The notes beneath the pieces are model-generated. The model was not told where the DNA came from. It was given only the letters and a program-made list of their open reading frames with translations, and did no database searches. From Ilumatobacter fluminis (GTDB lineage Bacteria; Actinomycetota; Acidimicrobiia; Acidimicrobiales; Ilumatobacteraceae), in assembly GCF_004364865.1 (NCBI RefSeq), contig NZ_SOAU01000001.1, forward strand, positions 930,001 through 994,000: DNA of 64,000 nucleotides, written 5' to 3'. Of the stretch, positions 54,401 to 64,000 are shown piece after piece. The position numbers and the translations under genes were made by a program. The stretch's first letter is position 1. Every line of letters starts with the position of its first letter.

Positions 54401-55082
54401 GTTCATCGCCACCCCGGTGTTCGACGGCGCCAACTGGGACGAAGAGGAGAAGTCGGGCAAGCACCCGACCATCCAGACCATCTTCGAGAACCTCAACGCC
54501 GAAGGCGCCGCCGGTCAGCGACTGATCGGCACCAACGGCAAGCAGTACCTGTACAACGGCCGCACCGGCGAGAAGTACGACCAGCCGATCACCACCGGCT
54601 ACATGTACATCCTGAAGCTGGCGCACCTGGTCGACGACAAGATCCACGCCCGCTCCACCGGCCCGTACTCCATGATCACCCAGCAGCCGCTCGGCGGTAA
54701 GGCCCAGTTCGGTGGCCAGCGCTTCGGTGAGATGGAGGTGTGGGCACTCGAGGCGTACGGCTCGGCCTACTGCCTGCAGGAGCTGCTCACGATCAAGTCC
54801 GACGACGTGCTCGGCCGTGTGAAGGTCTACGAAGCGATCGTCAAGGGCGACAACATCCCCGAACCGGGTGTGCCCGAGAGCTTCAAGGTCCTCATGAAGG
54901 AGATGCAGGCACTCTGCATCAACGTCGAGGTGCTCGGCGACGACGGCCGCGAAATCGAGATGCGTGATCTCGACGACGAGGTCTTCCGTGCCGCCGAAGA
55001 GCTCGGCATCGACATCTCCCGGCCCGAACGAGGGACCGACGAAGACGACGCGCGTCGCGCCGCCGAGCGCGCCGCACGCTGA
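51465..55082 (+). CDS. rpoB: DNA-directed RNA polymerase subunit beta (1,205 aa)
   Basis: RpoB is the beta subunit of the core enzyme. The GTG start at 51465 has GAGGTGA upstream and begins [16 protein letters not shown]. The rifampicin region reads [20 protein letters not shown] then RLSALGPGG. The key drug-contact residues matching E. coli Q513, D516, H526 and S531 are unchanged, while position 518 is Val instead of the common Asn. Active-site segments [15 protein letters not shown] and [29 protein letters not shown] and the C-terminal [23 protein letters not shown] are intact. rpoC follows after 35 bases. Confidence 0.99.
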   Translation: MATRSTSRERYSFANLDEPLELPDLIAIQRESFTWFMEEGLANTFRDISPIKDFSEALQLELEFDPFDEDLRPPPKFTVEECKEKDMTYSAPIFVRARFMNRNTGEIKEQTVFMGDLPAMTDKGTFIINGTERVVVSQLVRSPGVIFEPGERYRLRNLTKHQLVKGTIHPYRGEWMEFDVEHRPGKDVTCGTRVARKRRLGIFTLLRALGYDEENAPGFLERFVAEFDFLEGQWDKERDIAPTQDEALVEIYKRARPGEPPTVESAKAYFRNAFFENRRYDLSRVGRYKLNRKLGDEVEKVAEQFGLLGHTNSEGEPLVDLPEEGQHVLTKIEVLAAVTYMLNLVKQEPGYRLDDQDHFANRRIRSVGELIQNQVRIGLSRMERVVRERMTTQDVEAITPQTLINIRPVVAAIKEFFGTSQLSQFMDQVNPLSGLTHRRRLSALGPGGLSRERAGFEVRDVHFSHYGRMCPIETPEGPNIGLIGGLSTFARVNEFGFIETPYRKIENGKVSGEIVYMAADEEEKYVVAQANTPINPDGTFRDDRVLVRRSPQAASLDDLRKMLEQESFFGATTDIGYVPPTEVDYMDVSPKQIVSVATALIPFLEHDDANRALMGANMQRQAVPLLRAEAPYIGTGIEDRAARDAADLIQAADDGEVVEVTGATITVQYKTLGKKVYGLSKFRRSNQDTCINHRPRVTEGDKVKMGTVLADGPSTDHGELALGKNLLVAFMPWEGYNFEDAIILSERLVRDDVLTSIHIHEHEVDARDTKLGPEEISRDIPNLSDDILADLDDRGIIRVGAEVGPGDVLVGKVTPKGETELTPEERLLRAIFGEKAREVRDTSLKVPHGEQGKVIDVKVFNRDDGDELPPGVNQLVRVYVAQKRKISVGDKLAGRHGNKGVISKILPVEDMPYTADGSPVDIILNPLGVPSRMNVGQVLESHLGYCARWGWTNPDGNQVGDNPIRGTERKTRPTTQPATFIATPVFDGANWDEEEKSGKHPTIQTIFENLNAEGAAGQRLIGTNGKQYLYNGRTGEKYDQPITTGYMYILKLAHLVDDKIHARSTGPYSMITQQPLGGKAQFGGQRFGEMEVWALEAYGSAYCLQELLTIKSDDVLGRVKVYEAIVKGDNIPEPGVPESFKVLMKEMQALCINVEVLGDDGREIEMRDLDDEVFRAAEELGIDISRPERGTDEDDARRAAERAAR

Positions 55083-55117
55083 TCAGGACTGACGAGAGAG
55101 ACAAGGACACAACGCAC

Positions 55118-58984
<3,867 letters not shown>

Positions 58985-59013
58985 CCGGCACCACCTCGAC
59001 GTTCACGTCCGAA

Positions 59014-59049
59014 CGACGGCCCGCCACCCTCCGGGGTGGCGGGCCGTCG
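59014..59049 (+). terminator. rpoBC terminator
   Basis: A perfect 15-bp stem (59014-59028 with 59035-59049, core GGCCCGCCACC/GGTGGCGGGCC) has a 6-base loop. A short run of four Ts follows at 59052-59055. This is the best intrinsic terminator in the window. Confidence 0.85.
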
Positions 59050-59125
59050 CCGTTTTCGACCGTCACGAAACCGTCCACGACCTGTCAAGACAGACTCAAG
59101 AAGCCGTACGAACGCGTCGATAACA

Positions 59126-59143
59126 GTGGTGCATCTGCACCAC
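59126..59143 (+). promoter_or_regulatory. inverted repeat 9 bases before the glycosyltransferase start
   Basis: GTGGTGCA and TGCACCAC are perfect 8-bp arms around TC. TAACAG at 59121-59126, a possible -10, touches the left arm. The repeat is a candidate operator or, in the RNA, a hairpin that controls initiation. No ribosome binding site is visible. Confidence 0.4.
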
Positions 59144-59152
59144 GCACGCGTT

Positions 59153-61762
59153 ATGACGGACATCTCGATGACTCCCGGATCGTTGGCACCGCGCCAGCGA
59201 TCGCGTCGGTTGGTGATCAACCGCGCCCCGGAACCATCCGACGTGCAGCGGCGACTCGAGTCCGATCGCCGCCGATACTCCGTCGGCATCGTCGACCCCG
59301 ATCAGTTCGCGTCCGAGCTCGCCGTCGAGTTCGCCCGCCGCGAGCGCGGTGGCCGGAACTGCGGGGTGGCGTCGGTCTCCGTGTTCGAGATCGCCGGCCT
59401 GCAGCATCGTCACGGGGCGCTGTTCGTGTTCGATCTCGTGAGCGAGCTCGTCGACGTGTTGCGATACCACCTGGCCCCGACCGACGTCTATCACGTCGCC
59501 GAGTCGGGCGAGGTGCTGGTGCTCGGCCGTGACTCGACGGTGTCCTCGACGGTGGAGCGCGTGCAACAACTCTGCCTCGAGATCGCCGGCCGGCGGTGGG
59601 GCGGCAGTGCCGACCTGCTCCTGACGCCGTCCGCCGGCATCGCCACGCTCGACGACGGACCCGACGCCGCAACCATCGTGAGGCGGGCCGTCGACGCACG
59701 TGAAGTCGCGAGCGGCCACCTCGACCTTCGCGTGCACCGATGGGAGCCGGCGATGTCGGTCGACACGGCCCCACCGGAACGGCGGCCCTTCGAGCGCTTC
59801 GGTTGGCAGACGGTCAAGGAACGCCTGCGGGCTCCGAGTCAGATCTTGGCCACCTACGTGCTCGGCCTGTTCGTCCCGTTCTGCCTCTACTGGTTCTTCG
59901 ACCGGGTCGTGGGGTTCGACATCACCTGGGCGGTCTATCTGTTCTGTGTGCTCACGCTCGTCTCGACCGGCGTGATGATCCTGGTCGAGGCGCGCCTCGC
60001 CATTCGTCAGAAGGAGCCGCCGGAGGTCGAGTCGTATCCGCCGGCGTCCGCGATCATCTGCGCCTACCTGCCCAACGAGGCCGCGACGATCATGGACACC
60101 CTCGACGCGTTCCTGAACCAGGGCTACCCGGGCGGCCTCCAGGTCATCCTGGCGTACAACACCCCGAATCCGATGGCCGTGGAGCGGGAGTTGCACGCGC
60201 TCGCCGACCGACACGACGACCTCGAGGTCGTCAAGATCGAGGGCAGCACCTCGAAGGCCCAGAACGTGAACGCCGTGCTGCACATGGCGACCGGCGAGTT
60301 CACCGGGATGTTCGACGCCGACCACATGCCGCGTCCCGGCAGCTTCGAACGGTCGTGGCGGTGGCTCGCAAACGGCTACGACGTCGTGCAGGGACACTGT
60401 ATGACACGCAACGGCGACGAGACGTGGCTCGCCAAGATGATCGCCGTCGAATTCGAGTCGATCTACGCCGTCGCTCACCCGGGGCGCGCCAAGCTGCACC
60501 GATTCGGCGTCTTCGGCGGGTCGAACGGATACTGGCGCACCGACCTCCTGCACGAGACGCGCATGCGGGGCTCGATGCTGACCGAAGACATCGACTCGTC
60601 GATGCGAACGGTCGAGCGCGGCCTCAAGATCAGGTCCGACCGCGACGTCGTGTCGCGCGAACTCGCCACGACGACGATGAAGCAGGTGTGGAACCAGCGG
60701 TTGCGCTGGGCACAGGGCTGGTTCCAGGTCACGATGATGCACACGGCCCGGGTCTGGCGGTCGGCGGGGCTCAACGTGCGGCAGAAGGTCGGCGCGACCT
60801 ACCTGCTCGGCTGGCGCGAGGTCTACCCCTGGCTGTCGCTCCAGGTCTTCCCGCTCGTCGCCTACTGGTACATGAGTCGCGGGCAGATGATCTCGGCGGG
60901 CTGGCCGATCCTGTTCTTCACGACGGTGTTCGTGCTCCACGTCGGTCCGCACCAGACCTGGTACGCCTACAAGCTCGCCGACCCCGAGATCAAACAACAC
61001 AAGTCATGGTTCTGGGGCTACCTGCTCTTTTCGACCTTCTTCTACACCGAGTACAAGAACGTCATCGCGCGCGTCGCGCACATCAAGGAGTTCGTCGGTG
61101 AGCGGGCATGGAAGGTCACCCCCCGCAGCGACGATCCGGTCGAGTTCGACGACGACATCGACCTGGGCGACGACAGCGACGACGAGGCCGGAGGCAGCGA
61201 CGACGAGGTGTCGCCCCGGCGAGTTCGCGGACCGCTGGCCGCAGCCGGCATCGCCGTGGCCGCCCTCGACGAGTCGCAGGAGATGGGGGAGCCAGCGGAG
61301 ACGGCACGGCCAGGCATCGCCGCCCGGCGGGCGACGGCCACCGTGATCCGATCGGAGTCGGACGACCTCGACGGATCGATCGCCGGACTCCGGGATCCGC
61401 ACGTCCACGGCGACCCGCTGCTCGGGCGGATCGACTACGTCGTCGACGCGACCGACGCCTTCGGGCTGCCCCGTCGCTCCCGAGGTGTCCAGCCGGACAC
61501 CACCCGAGGGGATGACCCGGCACCGCTGCTCCCGCGCCGAGCCCGCACGGGCCAGTCGGTGATCGCCGACGGCGGCAACGACTGCCGCGTCGTCGCCGAC
61601 GAACCGGCACCGACCTTCGACCCGCTCCTCGACGACCCGGTGACCGATCCCGACCCGACCGACGCCTTCGGACTGCCGCGGCGGTTCGCCGACCTCCGGG
61701 CGGCGTGGAACAACGACCTCGACCGGCACGACCTCGACCGGCACGACCTTGACGGAATCTGA
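59153..61762 (+). CDS. membrane glycosyltransferase family 2 with degenerate GGDEF-like N-terminal domain (869 aa)
   Basis: Residues about 30-195 look like a GGDEF-type domain. They contain FASELAVEFARRERGG, a central SGEVLVLGRD where GGDEF would be, and TPSAGIATLDDGPDAATIVRRAVDAREVA at the end. The catalytic GG(D/E)EF is missing, so cyclase activity is unlikely. Two membrane helices follow (about 232-278). A GT2 domain has DADH near 388, TEDID near 477 and QRLRWAQGW near 515, the D,D,D,QxxRW set of processive cellulose/chitin/hyaluronan-type synthases. Further helices come after. Residues about 660-869 form an acidic tail with TDAFGLPRR twice and DLDRHDLDRHDLDG at the end. The ATG at 59153 is chosen, and the ORF extends upstream only through the rpoC terminator. 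It probably makes an envelope or extracellular polysaccharide. Confidence 0.85.
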   Translation: MTDISMTPGSLAPRQRSRRLVINRAPEPSDVQRRLESDRRRYSVGIVDPDQFASELAVEFARRERGGRNCGVASVSVFEIAGLQHRHGALFVFDLVSELVDVLRYHLAPTDVYHVAESGEVLVLGRDSTVSSTVERVQQLCLEIAGRRWGGSADLLLTPSAGIATLDDGPDAATIVRRAVDAREVASGHLDLRVHRWEPAMSVDTAPPERRPFERFGWQTVKERLRAPSQILATYVLGLFVPFCLYWFFDRVVGFDITWAVYLFCVLTLVSTGVMILVEARLAIRQKEPPEVESYPPASAIICAYLPNEAATIMDTLDAFLNQGYPGGLQVILAYNTPNPMAVERELHALADRHDDLEVVKIEGSTSKAQNVNAVLHMATGEFTGMFDADHMPRPGSFERSWRWLANGYDVVQGHCMTRNGDETWLAKMIAVEFESIYAVAHPGRAKLHRFGVFGGSNGYWRTDLLHETRMRGSMLTEDIDSSMRTVERGLKIRSDRDVVSRELATTTMKQVWNQRLRWAQGWFQVTMMHTARVWRSAGLNVRQKVGATYLLGWREVYPWLSLQVFPLVAYWYMSRGQMISAGWPILFFTTVFVLHVGPHQTWYAYKLADPEIKQHKSWFWGYLLFSTFFYTEYKNVIARVAHIKEFVGERAWKVTPRSDDPVEFDDDIDLGDDSDDEAGGSDDEVSPRRVRGPLAAAGIAVAALDESQEMGEPAETARPGIAARRATATVIRSESDDLDGSIAGLRDPHVHGDPLLGRIDYVVDATDAFGLPRRSRGVQPDTTRGDDPAPLLPRRARTGQSVIADGGNDCRVVADEPAPTFDPLLDDPVTDPDPTDAFGLPRRFADLRAAWNNDLDRHDLDRHDLDGI

Positions 61763-61810
61763 ACGATGCACCACTCCAGTCCCACCCCGAGCCGCGCCGA
61801 TAACAGAGTC

Positions 61811-63898
61811 ATGCGTACACGTCTGGCGGGACGTGCACTCGTGGTGGGGTGCATGATCTCTGGTGCAGTATTCGTTCCATCGTCGACCTCGGCCGACGGC
61901 ACCGTCGAGCCCGGCGGGGTCGAGGCGATGTCGACGACGACCGTCGTCGGCGGTGGCGACCAGCCCGCACCGCTCGACCTGGCGTACGACGTCTGGCTCG
62001 ACCGGTGGGGACAGTCGCTCGGTGACATGCCGGCGGGCGCTGCGCCCGACCGCACCGTCGATCTGTCCGGTGGTTTCGAGACGCCTCGCAACCAGGGCGA
62101 CCAGTACGCAGCACGGATTCGCACCCTGTTCACGCCCGCCGAGAGCGGGAGCTACCGCTTCTTCGTCTCGGGCGACGACGACGCACGGCTGTTCGTCAAC
62201 CCGAACGGTCCCGACCCGGTGGGCGCCGCGATGGCTGCGTACATCGCCGGATGGACCACCTACCAGCAGTGGGACCGATACGCGAGCCAGCGAACCGCCT
62301 GGTACGAACTCGAAGCCGGAACCTCCTACTACCTGGAGGCGATCGGCAAGGAAGGGTCCGGCGACGACAGCGTCGCCGTCGGGATGCAGCGCACGGTCGG
62401 CGGTCCGGTCGAACTGCTTCCGGCGGATCTGATCGAGGCGACGTCGCTCGGCGAGGGTGGGTGGCGTCTCGCCACGCCACAAGGACTTCCCGAGGTGCCC
62501 GGCCCCTTGCACGCACCCGGCTGGTCGACCGAGATCGGGGTCGAGGCGGCGTTCGTGGCCTGGAACCCCGTCGCCGAGGCCGAGGGCTACCACGTCCGAC
62601 TCGAAGGTGGCGGCCAGGTGCGGCAGTTCGAGAGCGACGTCCCCGAGGCGTCGTTCGTCGGCCTCGTGCCCGACACTCGCTACCTCCTCGAAGTGGCCCC
62701 GATGAACGCCGGCGGCCGACAGGCGTCGACCGCGACCGTCCTGGTGACGAAGCCGGGCCCGTACCCGACGCCGGTGTCGCCCGACGCGCCGTCTCCCGAC
62801 GCGAGGCCGACGGTTGCGTGGGACCGCTGGGACACCGGCTGGTGGACTCTCACCTCGATCCCCGACGGCCTGGCTCCGGTGTCGACGGCCACACTGGCCT
62901 GGGGGCTCGAGACGCCCCCGATGCAGGGCGAGAACCACGCGGCCCGCCTTCGTGCCCTGCTCACGCCGACCGAGACCGACGACTACACGTTCCACCTGTC
63001 GGGCGACGACGACGCCCGGCTCCTGTTCAACCCCGACGGGGTGAACGCCGACGGTGCCGTGGCGATCGCCTCCGTTGCCGGATGGACCGAGCAGTACCAG
63101 TGGGATCGCTACGACAGCCAGTCGAGCGCGACCTTCCGACTGCACGCCGGACGCTCGTACTACATCGAGGCCATCGGCGTGCACGGTCTCGACCTCGACC
63201 ACCTCGAGGTCGGTTGGAGCGTGCCCGACGGCGACATCGAGGTCGTGCCCGCCGAGGTGCTCACGCCCACTCGAGCCGGCGAGGGCGGTTGGCGACGCGA
63301 CGCGACCGGTCTGCCGCTGATCCCCGACAAGCCGAAGCACCTGAAGGTCGACAGCACCACCACGACCCTGCACGCCACCTGGGACGCCCCGACGGTCTCC
63401 GAGCGACACGGCGAGGCCGTCTTCTACGAGGTCTCGATCTCGGGCGACGCCGAGCTGGTTCTGGTCACCGAGGAGACCGAGGTGTGGATCCCCGATCTGC
63501 CGATCGGTGGCCGGTTCTGGTTCGAGGTCGTCCCGTGGAACCAGTCGGGCCGCGGCAAGGAAGCGGCCCACACCGTCCACACCGACAAGCAGGTCGACAA
63601 GGGCAAGAACGGTCAGCCCGCCGCGACGAGTACCACGGTGCCGGCCGCCGTCCCGTCGGTCTCCGACCCCGACGACGGCCAGCGCGGCAATGGCAAGCGG
63701 AACGACAAGGGCGAACTCGTCGACCAGCTCGCTCCGATCGGTGTGTTCGACGCCACTGGAGACGACGTCGGCCTCGGCGCGATCACCGGTGGAGCGGTCG
63801 CCGCCGCTCCGGCCCGGTCGCCGATCCGGTCGCAGCCGATCGGTCTGCCGGTCGGGGTCGGCGCCGGCGTCGGCGCCACCGGTTGGCCCGGCGCGTGA
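61811..63898 (+). CDS. exported protein with two PA14 and two fibronectin-III-like domains (695 aa)
   Basis: The ATG at 61811 opens a signal peptide (MRTRLAGRALVVGCMISGAV). The order of domains is PA14 (about 57-206), Fn3-like (about 224-315), PA14 (about 337-490), Fn3-like (about 504-594) and a charged, low-complexity tail. Both PA14 domains share YRFFVSGDDDARLFVNPNG or YTFHLSGDDDARLLFNPDG, the core strand, and YYLEAIG or YYIEAIG. PA14 domains often bind carbohydrate, so a role with the product of the upstream glycosyltransferase (48 bases away) is plausible but inferred. No cell-wall anchor motif is seen. Confidence 0.85.
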   Translation: MRTRLAGRALVVGCMISGAVFVPSSTSADGTVEPGGVEAMSTTTVVGGGDQPAPLDLAYDVWLDRWGQSLGDMPAGAAPDRTVDLSGGFETPRNQGDQYAARIRTLFTPAESGSYRFFVSGDDDARLFVNPNGPDPVGAAMAAYIAGWTTYQQWDRYASQRTAWYELEAGTSYYLEAIGKEGSGDDSVAVGMQRTVGGPVELLPADLIEATSLGEGGWRLATPQGLPEVPGPLHAPGWSTEIGVEAAFVAWNPVAEAEGYHVRLEGGGQVRQFESDVPEASFVGLVPDTRYLLEVAPMNAGGRQASTATVLVTKPGPYPTPVSPDAPSPDARPTVAWDRWDTGWWTLTSIPDGLAPVSTATLAWGLETPPMQGENHAARLRALLTPTETDDYTFHLSGDDDARLLFNPDGVNADGAVAIASVAGWTEQYQWDRYDSQSSATFRLHAGRSYYIEAIGVHGLDLDHLEVGWSVPDGDIEVVPAEVLTPTRAGEGGWRRDATGLPLIPDKPKHLKVDSTTTTLHATWDAPTVSERHGEAVFYEVSISGDAELVLVTEETEVWIPDLPIGGRFWFEVVPWNQSGRGKEAAHTVHTDKQVDKGKNGQPAATSTTVPAAVPSVSDPDDGQRGNGKRNDKGELVDQLAPIGVFDATGDDVGLGAITGGAVAAAPARSPIRSQPIGLPVGVGAGVGATGWPGA

Positions 63899-64000
63899 CC
63901 GGGGTTGGCGAGTGCCCCGCACGCTCGTAGCATTGCTCTGTCCTCTCGTCGGGCCTCGCGGCTCGGCGTACGGCGCCCGGTCGGCGGCTTCGCCGGTCGG

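Overview
The window is chromosomal DNA from a high-GC actinobacterium. The tRNA-Thr, tRNA-Met, rpmG, tRNA-Trp, secE, nusG, rplK, rplA order is the actinobacterial arrangement. The codon bias and the run of very large exported proteins suggest Acidimicrobiia (Ilumatobacter-like), but that is an inference. No rRNA, insertion sequence, prophage or CRISPR array was seen, and no stretch over about 300 bases lacks a gene. The last 100 bases (63899-64000) hold nothing recognisable.

Left part, 1-27500. It opens with a four-gene ABC operon: two FtsX-type permeases (the first cut by the window edge) and two LolD/MacB-type ATPases. Next is an exported double RCC1 beta-propeller protein (minus strand) and a HAD 5'-nucleotidase. 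An ECF sigma factor with an overlapping membrane partner follows, then an MscS channel and an exported CSLREA/beta-helix/thrombospondin-3 protein. After these come acetyl-CoA synthetase, a Pro/Ala-rich membrane protein, YajQ, tRNA-Tyr and a 1,073-residue SARP-type regulator.

Middle part, 27500-49000. A 3.4-kilo-residue exported protein (triple module, VWD domain, about 15 repeats) is divergent from the regulator. A GNAT acetyltransferase follows, then the translation/transcription block: tRNA-Thr, tRNA-Met, tuf, rpmG, tRNA-Trp, secE, nusG, rplK, rplA. A second giant exported protein (PKD domain, possible class II adenylyl-cyclase-toxin-like region, triple module) is wedged between rplA and rplJ, with strong hairpins on both sides.

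Right part, 49000-64000. rplJ, rplL, an inserted lipoprotein gene, rpoB and rpoC, then a membrane glycosyltransferase with a degenerate GGDEF-like N-terminus and an exported PA14/fibronectin protein.

The most notable theme is a module of about 129 residues that always occurs as a block of three, on four otherwise unrelated exported proteins. Three of these four genes carry 11-bp-period direct repeats just upstream (GTTACC or GTTCAC type, like Pho boxes or SARP sites), which suggests common control. The triple blocks in the two plus-strand giants are nearly perfect DNA repeats with codon use unlike their neighbours, and tuf shows a similar codon anomaly.
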